In this document: positions 54,514 to 64,000 of the stretch, piece after piece
Layout of the letters: each line of letters begins with the position of its first letter
How positions within the stretch are numbered: the stretch's first letter is position 1
NCBI GenBank assembly: GCA_023548195.1
Contig: JAJHZJ010000401.1
Location: forward strand, 248,001-312,000
Source: Bettongia penicillata ogilbyi
Taxonomy: Eukaryota > Chordata > Mammalia > Diprotodontia > Potoroidae
Reading direction: 5' to 3'
Length of the DNA stretch: 64,000 nt
Translations under genes and position numbers: made by a program
Notes under the pieces: generated by a model
What the model saw: the letters and a program-made list of their open reading frames with translations, nothing else
Database searches by the model: none
Told to the model about the DNA's origin: nothing

Positions 54514-57500
54514 ATTGCACATAACAATGTATATAGGTCAGTATTGCATCGTTTCATATACTAGATAGCAAATAGCGAACTCCACATTAAATAAACATCT
54601 TCTTAAAATTATAGTGTAGCTATGTTTGACCCTGATTATTAAGGATATTAGATTAAATAATTTTTATGCTTTATATGAAATACAAAATCAGTCAGCCTCA
54701 GAGAATGATTACACATTTTAATTCTGAAAATCAACAATGAATTATGTGATATGTGAAAATGCATTTTTTCTATTTTTATTTTACAAATATTCCATCCACT
54801 TGAAATTTAAATTTTCTATAGTTGTAAAAATCTGCTTTCCTTAATAGATTTTTAGCCTCATCACAAGAAATATTCCCAAATGCAAAGCAAAAGGTTTGTG
54901 TTTCCATAGTCTTAGGTTTCCAGATTTGCAAACTGCCAAAAGCAAGCTAATTCAAATTCCCAGAGGAATGGCTTTAATTGAAGCCATATTGCATGGAAGT
55001 TTAGCTTATTAACATCATCCATTTTTATTTCAAATTAAACTGCACTGACTGCATTTTACTGATGGATTAACTCCAATGCAACTGAAGCAATACCTTGTGT
55101 CAGGTGGGAAAACTGTGTAAAATCAAAATGATCAAAGTCCCTATACATTTAAAACATCACATCCTAAAAGAGGTACCTCAGTTGAATTTCTTGAAAAGAT
55201 GCTCCACACTTAATGACTCTAAGAAGAGAAATTGTATCAGAACCATTACTGAAAAAAAGACAAACCATCAGTTGGGTTCTGCATGAAAATGTAGTGCTGA
55301 TCTGTATAGCACAAAGCAACCATCTGAAGCAGATGTTAAAAGGAAAAAAAAAGGATGGATGAAAGATAAAAACTTCATTTTAAGACTGTTTCAGAGAAGG
55401 CAACTTCCCTGAATAGGTCCCATCTCAAAAAGGGCAGACAACACATGTTTTCAGCAACTAGCTGAAATGTCAAGAAAATATTAATATCAAATCAGCTTTT
55501 TTAGATTAGTTTACTCTTTAGTGCCTTCCTTGAGATTTCTTATGCCAGCTTTTATCTACCAAAGGTTACAAATTTTAATGAATACAGTATCCAGCTCATG
55601 TTTTTATCTGAGTATTTAAACATAGGAAAGAAATAAGAACTCTCTTTGATTTACTTTGAATATTCAGAAATACTCAAAGTCAGCTTTGTAATGGAGGACT
55701 AGTCCATGTGGCCAAGAGATTTAAAAACAACAAAACAAAACAAAACAAAACACAAGATTAGGTAGACTCAGATTAATAGAAATTGGAAATCAAGGATAAT
55801 AATTATTTCTTAAAAGCTTACTATTTATATACAGCTATTCACAAAACTTATTCTATGCAAACTATAAACAACTTATATTTACCACTTGGTACTAAAGAAT
55901 GTAGGCATAAAGACAAATATGGTAGAGTCTTTCATGTAATGAAGTTATAATATATTATGTTTACATAAATTACTGCTGTGCAAATAAAAATGGTTTCAAC
56001 ATTAAGAACAAATATAGGCAATTTTTTAAAAGAAAGTTGAAAAGGAGAAATCACATTTTTCTGCAATAGTAAGACAGAAGAACAGATTCTATGATGAAAA
56101 GATCACTTGAGTTTGGCAATAAAGGAAGGAGTTCAATACAGTGATCCAAAAAGTTCATCCAAGGAGAAGCCCTACTTTGTCTCACCACAGAGCTTACTAT
56201 AGGTTTACATTTTTTTTTCCTAATATTCTACAGTAAGTAGTCTTATGGCTTCTACCTCTTTCCTTATTTACATAACCCTTAACATTTGCACTCCTCCAAA
56301 ACAAACTTATATTCAGACCTCAATAAAAAAATTAGCTCATCTTTTATTTGTAGACAAAGTCTATTTGAAAAGTATAGGCAACAACTGAAATCTATAAAGA
56401 ACCAGAAGATTTACATGACAAGTAAGTTTATTCACCATGCAAGTTTGGGCAAAGGATAGAGAAGTTGAGAATGGATAAATTCACCTTGTCCCAGAAGTGT
56501 GGCAAGTCTTGCATATTCAGGCACACTAGGCAGATCACTCCTTAAGCAAATTAGTAAGTCAAACAAAGATTCAGCTACTCATGTTAATATTCAATTCAGA
56601 GTAACATCACCTTTCACTTACACCTAAATTTGTTGGTGTACATTTGCAGTTCCAGGTCTCTTTCCTCTCCTTGCACTGACTTCTCATAATCATTTAGTCT
56701 CCCATTCCACTTCGTATTAACTTCTGGTATGTATACCAAATTTTTGGTATTTTTATAACCTATGTAAAACAAGATACGTAGGTTACCTGGAAATAACTTC
56801 CCGGGGGATTTGAAGTTTGAAATACCTGGAAAAATTTGTCAGAGTATAACTGATGTCTCTAATTATACATCAGAGCATCAAATGATATATCATCACTTAG
56901 AGTAAGGATGAGTACTTAGCACCTCATTGATTTCATTTACAACAGATGAATAGCAATAATACATGCAATAGGTATAACCCCAAAAAAACATCATTTAGCA
57001 GGCTACTCTAGTGGGTACAGTTCTAAATTACTTACCAGTTATAATATATTTCTGTGTCACAGCAGAACTTGCAATCCTAGAAAACAGACATGTGTAACAG
57101 CAAAATATCCATAATTGACAGACAAATATTGCCTCAATAACTACAGAATGTAAATGCAAAGCAATTGAGCATAATGAGAAGATAGTAAGAAATAGGAGCA
57201 TATTTAAACATGAAACATTTGCAACTCTTGATATGCTAATTATGTTCAAAATATATATTCAATAAGTAAATATTGTCATTATCTTTTGACTACTTGTGTA
57301 AATATTTCTTGAGTTTCACCTAGGACATCAGACATGAGTCTGATAACTGTTCATATAGTCTTGATCCTTCTGGTGACATACCTACTTGTCTAATCCTATA
57401 CCTGTATTAATCCTAAGTAATAGGCTGATCATAATCTATATCATAAGAATCGGCTTCTGTACCTAAATCTGAGTCTATAAGGAGAGTAGACTGACATGCA

Positions 57501-58518
57501 GTGTTACCATCAGTTGGAAAGTATGTCTGACCCTTGGAAAAACTATAGCTGAAACACTGAGCAAAAAAATTTGTTCCAATGGGTTTAGTCTTCTATCATG
57601 ACTTGAATGGTTTTAGGGGTTTACTACATATGTGCTTCTTTATAACGTTTGTTTCTGATTCATTGTGTAGACCCAAGACTTTTTCTGTAACTGACAAGCA
57701 ATCACATTTGTTTAGAGTCTCATGAGACCAAAATCACAATCTAAGCCTGTCAGTCAGGAAAACAACTAATTTGCCAACTGCAAATAAGTCCTTGTGTTGG
57801 ATTATCTTTACAGGGCAAATGCCAACTATTGGCATTGTTTATTATAAAGGCAAATTGTCTAGTCTCTACAACAAGGCATAGAGCAATTTTCCCTTGTTCT
57901 GCTTACGTATATATCTAATGAATGCACATTTTTCTCAGCAGAATTCTGTCACCTTACTGAAATCTTAACAATGAACACAGGCATCAATACCATTTTAAAT
58001 TTCTTTTAGCATTCTTTCACACTGAAGATGTATCTAGGGAGCAAGCTTCTTTCAATTATGAGATATATTGGTTATGAGTGTCTGCATATTTTCCATTCCC
58101 CAAACTCTAATATGCAAATCAAAGGGTTAAAAATTATTTTTGCCCAAACACTATTAGGTAAGGGATTAAAGTTGGTGACATCATCACTGGTGGAATTTTA
58201 TGAATACACTAGGAAAGTGACATGTTATCTCTACTGTGTTTCATTTTTTTTCTTTCTGGTTTCACTGGGCACAGTATGTTCATTAGTATGTAGTAAAAAC
58301 ATTCAGGTTGCGCATCCACTTGAGGATGGTAAAGTGTTTTTCTAGACTTCTTGATGACATTCAAAGAGAATGAGTTGCTAACATGTCCTAAATACATCCT
58401 GAAAAGAAGTCCATAACCTGAAAAATAATTTTTGCATACTTTACAAAATGTAGACATTTTCTAGATTGTGATTGGGCATATCTGTCTTTTCCCTTCTGTT
58501 CAAGTGAAATTGTACTTC
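54514..58518. other. Repeat-poor unique sequence
   Basis: About 4 kb with no clear interspersed repeat apart from a short (AAAAC)n run at 55727-55752. No convincing gene was found; short open frames (55095-55286, 58028-58345 and others) have no recognisable content. The part at 54880-55090 is a candidate conserved non-coding element on composition only. Confidence 0.4.
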
Positions 58519-59337
58519 TGTGAGGTAGAGCCAAGATGGCAGAGAAAAGTCAGGATGTTGCTTGACCTTTCCCAGTTTCCCTTAGAAACAACATCAAATC
58601 AAGCCTCTGAACAGATTTTGGAGCTACCGAACATACAGAAATTCAGAGTGAAACAACTTTCCAAATTAAAATAATTTATAAGGACTTCAGGAAAAGTCCA
58701 TCTTACTTGGATAAGAGGAAAGCTCAGCTCAGTGTGGACAGTGTTGGGCAAGCCAGCAGAAGGCTCTAAGCTATGGCACAGATCAGCAACTGGGGTCCCT
58801 CAGTCCTGGTTCAGCAGACTAGTGGCACAGCAAGCCAGTTGTGACACCTCTAGAGTCATCACAGAGGGCAAACTGCCAGCCTCAGAACCCCCAGAATAGC
58901 AGGTGAAAATAGGCCAAGCCAACTAAGTGCAGTAGGCAAGCCACCAATATCTTAGGCCCTGGAGCAGAAAGCCAGTGAGAAGGCCCCTGACCTCCAGTGC
59001 AAGCAGCTTGCTACAATGCCTCCTGTGCCCTAGGAGCAGAGCTCAACTTTAAAAGTCACAAACTAGATAAAAATTATCATAGAAAAAGAAAAAACAAACC
59101 AGAAAAGAGCCCTGACCATAGAAAATTACTCTGGCGGTAGAAAAGATCAAAACACAAATTTAAAAGAGGACAATAATGTCAAAAGGCCAATGTATGAAGC
59201 CACAGCAAGGAATATGAATTAGTCTTAAGCCCCCAAATCCTTCTTTGCAGACCTCAATATATCTCAGCAGATCATAGTTTCTATGAAAGGTAAACATAAC
59301 GAAAAGAACTATATCCCATTTTGTTAAAAACAAATAA
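58519..59337 (+). mobile_element. L1 5' end (leader and start of ORF1 region)
   Basis: It begins GTGAGGTAGAGCCAAGATGG, the L1 5' terminal motif, and continues through a leader to about 59040. Then comes a region like the ORF1 opening of copy A (AAAAGAGCCCTGACCATAGA, then ATTACTCTGGCGGTAGAAAA). It stops at the HAL1-like copy C and is not resumed directly after it. Confidence 0.7.
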
Positions 59338-59742
59338 AAGGAACCTCTGGCGGCCGGGAAGTTCCCTCCGCCCACAGAAGCTACGGGTCAGTGAGAGAGA
59401 TGTCTGGGCTGGCCGAGAGGAGAGTGGGATGTCTCTGTGCCTTGGGCCCCCTTGGGAGGAAGCGCCAGAGGCAGGGGCAGGAAGCAGCGGAGGCAGAGGC
59501 GGCCGCGGCCCAGGACTCCCCGAACAGCAGGCAGAACTTCAGGTCTCTGCATAAAGCCCCTGAGGGAACTGAGCCTGAGAGGCGGGCCTGCCCCCACCCC
59601 AGCACCAGAACTTTAGCTCACATTGAATACCAGCCCTGCCTGCCGTGGAAAGCCCATTTGAATCTCAGACCCCAAGCACTAGCTGGGCGGATCTAGGCGG
59701 GGGTGGACAGGAATCTTAGAAGTCAAGTAACTGGCTGGGAAA

Positions 59743-60655
59743 ATGCCCAGAAAAGGGAAGAAAAGTAAGACTGTAGAGAGCTTTTTTGAGCAGGTGCAAA
59801 TGTTCCCGCCATTCGGTTCTGACAAAGAGGAAATATTCTTGCCATCAGGGAAAGACATGGAGGGCGGGGCCTCTGCATCCCAGACATCCCATGGGGATGT
59901 CGAGTGGGCTCAGGCCTTGGAAGAGCTCAAAAAGGATTTTGAAAAGCAAGTTAGACAGGTGGAGGAAAAACTGGGAAGAGAAATGAGAGAGATGCAAGAA
60001 AAATATGAAAAAAGGGTCAATACCTTGGTAAAGGAGACCCAAAAAAATGCTGAAGAAAATAACACCTGGAAAAATAGGCTCACTCAATTGGCAAAAGAGG
60101 TTCAAAAAGCCAATGAGGAGAAGAATGCTTTCAAAAGCAGAATTAGCCAAATGGAAAAAGAGGTTCAAAAGCTTACTGAAGAGAATAGTTCTCTCAAAAT
60201 TAGAATGAAACAGATGGAGTCTAATGACTTTATGAGAAACCAAGAAATCACCAAACAAAACCAAAAGAACGAAAAAAATGGAAGAGAATGTGAAATATCT
60301 CATGGGAAAAACAACTGACCTGGAAAATAGATCCAGGAGAGACAATTTAAAAATTATGGGACTACCTGAAAATCATGATCAAAAAAAGAGCCTAAACATC
60401 ATCTTCCATGAAATTATCAAGGAAAACTACCCTGACATTCTACAACCAGAGGGCAAAATAAGTATTGAAAGAATCCATCGACCACCTCCTGAAAGAGATC
60501 CAAAAAGAGAAACTCCTAGGAGCACTGTGGCCAAATTCCAGAACTCCCAGCTCAAGGAGAAAATCTTGCAAGCTGCTAGAAAGAAACAAGTCCAGTATTG
60601 TGGAAATAAAATCAGGATAACTCAAGATCTAGCAGCTTCTACATTAAGGGATTGA
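59743..60655 (+). pseudogene. L1 ORF1 of HAL1-like copy C, one frameshift
   Basis: The first frame (59743-60318) starts MPRKGKKSKTVESFF. It has an acidic N-terminal part (residues 1-60) and a long heptad coiled coil (about 65-170, including RLTQLAKEVQKANEEKNAFK and KEVQKLTEENSSLKIRMKQ). A run of seven A at 60272-60278 (six in copy B) shifts the frame. The second frame (60278-60655) gives the RRM-like domain (RSRRDNLKIMGLPENHD) and part of the C-terminal domain (PPERDPKRETPR, KEKILQAARKKQ), to a TGA at 60653-60655. The downstream sequence still codes the rest of the C-terminal domain (KELGLKPRITYPAKLSVIL). Expected role: RNA-binding chaperone for LINE retrotransposition. Confidence 0.88.
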
Positions 60656-60975
60656 AGGGCATGGAATAGGATATTCCAGAAGGCAAAGGAACTAGGACTC
60701 AAACCAAGAATCACCTACCCAGCTAAACTGAGTGTAATACTTCAGGGAAAAATATGGTCTTTCAATGAAACAGAGGACTTTCAAGCATTCTTGATGAAAA
60801 GACCAGAGCTGAAAAGAAAATTAGACTTTCAAACACAAGAATGAGAAGAAGCATGAAAAAGTAAACATCAAAGAGAAGTCATAAGGGACTTATGAAAAGT
60901 AAACTGTTTACATTCCTACATGGAAAGACAATATTTGTAACTCTTAAGACTTTTCAGTATCTGGGTAGTTGGTGG

Positions 60976-61032
60976 GATCACACACACACACACGTACATG
61001 CTTGCATGCACACACACATACACACATGCACG
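60976..61032. repeat. (CA)n tract in HAL1-like copy C tail
   Basis: CA repeats interrupted by GTACATGCTTGCATG, at the same element position as the tract at 33850-33935 in copy B. Confidence 0.92.
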
Positions 61033-61960
61033 CACATACAGAGACAGAGAGCACAGAGTGAACCGAATAGGATGGGACCATATCTTAAAAGAAATTAAGG
61101 TAAATGGTGAGAGAGAAAGGTAGGGGAAGGAAAGAGGGTGAAATGGAATGGGGTAAATTGTATGTCATTTAAGAGGCAAGCAGGAGACCATGTAGTGGAG
61201 GGAAAAAGAGGAGAGTTGAGAAAAAAAACAAGAAGTTTACCCTCATCCCATTTGACTAAAGGAAGGAATAAAATGCACACTCATTTTGGTATGAAAACCT
61301 ATCTTACAATACAGGAAAGTGGGGGAGAAGGAGATAAGCAAGTGGGGGGGAATATTGGTAGGGAAGGCAATGGGAGAAGGGAGCAATTTGAAGTCAACAC
61401 TCAGGGAGGGACTAGATCAACAGACAGAATATAAACAATGAGGAGCAGGATAGGATGGAGGGTAATTCAGTTAGTCTTACACAACACGACTATTATGGAA
61501 GTCATTTGCAAAACTACACAGATAGGGCCTATATTGAATTGCCTGCCTTCCCAAAGGGAATGGGTGGGGAGGGAGGGATGGGGAGAAGTTGGAACTCAAG
61601 TATTAGGAACAACTGTTTAGTATTGTTCTTGCTACTAGGAAATAAGACATACAGTTAATGAGGAATAGAAAGTCATCTGGCCCTACAGGCCAAAAGAGAA
61701 GATGAGGACAAGAGAAGGGAGGGATGACAGAAGAGAGGGCAGATTGGAGATAGGGAAAATTAGATTGCTTGGTGTATTGGAATGGAGGGAGGGGATAAAA
61801 GGGGAGAAAAAATTGGAACCCAAAATTTTGTGAAAATGAATGTAAAAAGCTAAATAAATAAATAAATAAATAAACAAACAAACAAACAAATAAATAAATA
61901 AAGTATTCTTGTTAATAAGAAAAAAAAATATTTCCAGATTATATTTAAAAAAAATTAATG

Positions 61961-62060
61961 TATGAAATTTGTAATGAACTGTTAAAAATATCATACTGGT
62001 ATTTTGGAGATTATTAGAGATCAAATTTGATATATGAAATTTGTAATAAACTGTTAAAAT
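61961..62060 (+). repeat. Short tandem duplication, period about 72 bp
   Basis: TATGAAATTTGTAATGAACT with GTTAAAAATA (61961-61990) recurs as TATGAAATTTGTAATAAACT with GTTAAAAT (62033-62060). Confidence 0.8.
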
Positions 62061-62250
62061 AGCAAATAAAATACTCAGGCAAAATAGATAAATGGTAAAA
62101 AAATATAAACAATTTTCGAAAAAATATTTTAAATCATGTGGAAAAATTCTCAATCTCATCAATACGTAAAGAAATGTAAACTTAAAACTTCTAGGTACAC
62201 TCTGATGTCCAGCAAATTGGCAAAAAGAAATAAACACTTACATGTTTACA
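62060..62250 (+). mobile_element. L1 ORF2 3' end scrap
   Basis: ATTCTCAATCTCATCAATAC, AAAGAAATGTAAACTTAAAAC and then GATGTCCAGCAAATTGGCAA correspond in order to the L1 ORF2 end (rsH..I...M.lK.T...R..K.A). Highly diverged. Confidence 0.55.
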
Positions 62251-62501
62251 TAGGCGTATTTATGCTTACTATTAATATTTAATAAATGATTTTAACCATT
62301 AAATAAATGCTAATGACTACATACCAAACTACAGAAGAAACAAAAATTAAAAGATATTAATATAATAAAATAATATAACAAAATATAATATTCATGATAA
62401 TCATAATATAACAAATTAGTGGAACTCAGCTAATGTAGTTTTATAGGAAACATTTTCCCCTGAATCTATGCTCGTAAAATGAAAATCAAACTGCTACCGT
62501 G

Positions 62502-62547
62502 ATTATGTGTGTGTGTGTGGGGGGGGGGTGTTGTGTGTATATCTCTA

Positions 62548-62587
<40 letters not shown>
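62502..62587. repeat. (GT)n, G run and (TA)n microsatellites
   Basis: GTGTGTGTGTGTGG followed by nine G (62502-62528), then GT/TC-rich sequence and about 20 TA units (62551-62586). Confidence 0.95.
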
Positions 62588-62589
<2 letters not shown>

Positions 62590-62744
62590 AACAGAATTGA
62601 AATAAAAATAACTAATAAACTATTTTTAAAACTCCATAAACTTAATTAGATACTATGTAATTATCAAAAAGAATACATAACCCAAATTAAATATATATAG
62701 GAAATCACAGTGAATATGGAGGAAATAAAGAAAATTGATACAAG

Positions 62745-62764
62745 CAATATTATTATTATTAGTG

Positions 62765-62807
<43 letters not shown>

Positions 62808-62828
62808 CAGTAGTAGTAGTAGTAGTGT
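62745..62828. repeat. (ATT)n and (TAG)n trinucleotide repeat
   Basis: ATT units (62748-62762) are followed by about 20 TAG/GTA units with one CAG interruption. The Thr- and Leu-rich frames across it are repeat products. Confidence 0.96.
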
Positions 62829-63311
62829 AGTGGTCAATAAGACCAAGAAAGTTAAAAATTGCTGAAAAGATACAAAATATAAATAACAATGACAGAGCTT
62901 AAAATAGGTTCTATCATTTTAGTGGAACTTTAGTAGAAAAATAATTGCATAATAATACACTGCATTGAAATAAACCACCATGACCAAGTAGAACCATAAA
63001 TGAATTCTGAAAAGCATTTGTAGAATAAATAATCCTAAGACTAGATTAATTCTTTTCAACAATAAAGGAAGTTGAAAATCCACCCAGTTTATTCTAAGGA
63101 GGTATAAACCAAAGATATTTATTTGAACACAAATATGTTATATAGCAATGAGGAGACTTTAGATTCTTCCCCACTCAACACATGCTTTTAGCAAGGCTCT
63201 TCATGCTCAGTATAGAAGAAAATTTAAGAAATGAAAATACACTTCAGTATTAAAAATTTGAATAAAGATAAAAAGCTTCCTGGTTCAAATTCAGTTTTTT
63301 GAAACAGCTGT
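62829..63311. other. No recognised gene or repeat
   Basis: AT-rich unique sequence; nothing assignable. Confidence 0.35.
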
Positions 63312-63490
63312 GTGATGCAAATGGATAGACAGCAGGACCCGGACTTCAGAGTGACTTTTGTTCAAATCTATGACTTCCTATCTATGGAGAAACAGGTGGG
63401 CCTCTTCCTCAGTTTCCTTATCTGTAAAATGAGGATAACAATAGCACCTGTTTTGCAGGGTTATGAAGATCAAATGAGATAATAATCAGA
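63312..63490 (+). mobile_element. MIR/CORE-SINE
   Basis: Sense order: ACCCGGACTTCAGAGTGACT, TTGTTCAAATCTATGACTTC, then CCTCAGTTTCCTTATCTGTA, AAATGAGGATAACAATAGCA and GGGTTATGAAGATCAAATGA. This is a well-preserved MIR core. Confidence 0.8.
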
Positions 63491-64000
63491 CATATGTATA
63501 CATATATATATGTATACATATATATATCAGTCACTAGTATATAGTAAGTAGGATAAAAATATTAACTATAATTACTATCAAATGTATCAAATGATGGCTA
63601 TATACATAAAATCAGAAAAATAAAGAAATAAGCATTGGTAGAAAATATCACGATTTTTTGGAAAATGTGATGTTTTATTTGAAAAACTTTTCAGCAAATA
63701 TTAAACATGCTAATAGAGGAGGCTGAATGAGTAATGTAAAAACATAATTAGCATTCTTGAGTAACAATAAAATTGTATTTGTTATGAGTAAGAACTTCAA
63801 GTATGAGGGATGAGGGTAAGGTTAATAATGGGTAGTGATAGAGATAAAATGTGTTTTTAAAATGTGTATAGAGAAAAATAAGATAAGCATAGGGGAACAA
63901 TTTTGTTTTTACCTTGTTAAATTACATGTGCAGATTTGTTTTAAAAAACAAACTCCTTTAAAAAGTTAACAATTTTATGCAATTTTCTAATATGTGGTTT
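63491..64000. other. TA-rich microsatellite then unassigned sequence
   Basis: TATGTATACATATATATA repeats at 63494-63528, then AT-rich sequence with no recognisable gene. Confidence 0.4.

Larger units (their letters stand above)
59341..61910 (+). mobile_element. HAL1-like half-L1 element, copy C
   Basis: It aligns with copy B from B's position 32246 onward, so it lacks about 260 bp of B's 5' leader. The order is leader (59341-59742), ORF1 (59743-60655 and beyond), tail with a (CA)n tract (60976-61032), then an A-rich end with (AAAT/AAAC) units (61850-61905). No ORF2. It has the longest open ORF1 in the window and is probably the youngest copy. A clear target-site duplication was not found because both flanks are A-rich. 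Confidence 0.87.

Noticed and set aside
59341..59742. CpG-island promoter of a host gene
   Set aside because: The GC-rich patch is the leader of HAL1-like copy C. The homologous leader in copy B (32246-32631) shows it belongs to the element.
1..64000. CRISPR array, bacterial operon, or tRNA/rRNA genes
   Set aside because: No regularly spaced direct repeats with unique spacers, no prokaryotic gene organisation, and no cloverleaf tRNA with intact A and B boxes was seen outside degraded SINE heads.

Overview
The window reads as marsupial nuclear DNA. It is AT-rich, has no intact host gene that I can recognise, and is built mostly of transposable elements of marsupial type: L1 and half-L1 (HAL1-like) LINEs whose ORF1 starts with an MPRKGKK/MPPKGRR-type sequence, CORE-SINEs carrying the long marsupial consensus with target-site duplications, old MIR/L2/CR1(L3) remnants, and a betaretrovirus-like endogenous retrovirus. 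Species cannot be fixed from the sequence alone.

Layout. 1-2.4 kb: a HAL1-like element cut by the window edge. 2.4-7.6 kb: thin old repeats (SINE, CR1, L2, MIR) in otherwise unique DNA. 7.6-8.7 kb: a processed pseudogene of THUMPD1 on the minus strand. 9.4-11.6 kb: MIR pieces, one split by an LTR-like block, and an L2 split by a CORE-SINE. 11.9-21.2 kb: a stack of minus-strand L1 elements, with a HAL1-like copy nested in an older L1 and flanked by a perfect 12-bp duplication. 21.2-27.2 kb: mostly unique DNA with a few SINEs. 27.2-31.3 kb: a rearranged endogenous retrovirus with a plus-strand LTR, primer-binding site and gag remnant, then a minus-strand env remnant, polypurine tract and LTRs. 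32.0-34.8 kb: a second HAL1-like copy. 35.0-42.9 kb: minus-strand L1 fragments holding a different LINE with a C-terminal zinc finger, an RPL7A processed pseudogene, and a HAL1 3' end present in both orientations. 43.6-49.7 kb: two plus-strand L1 fragments, a CR1 remnant and a unique stretch. 50-54.5 kb: microsatellites, MIR/L2 and two CORE-SINEs with clear duplications. 54.5-58.5 kb: repeat-poor unique DNA. 58.5-62.3 kb: an L1 5' end, a third HAL1-like copy in sense orientation, and an L1 3' remnant. 62.5-64 kb: microsatellites and a MIR.

All coding matter seen here is retrotransposon-derived or processed-pseudogene and is broken by frameshifts or stops. The most unusual material is the composite retroviral locus: outward-facing inverted LTR ends bounded by near-matching 6-bp repeats, a copy of upstream flanking DNA lodged inside gag, tandem hairpins just before the primer-binding site, and an LTR fused directly to env. 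The repeated ORF1-plus-tail elements without ORF2 come next; two of them share the same early ORF1 stop. I found no convincing new cellular system. Family names come from recall of consensus sequences and were not checked by database search.
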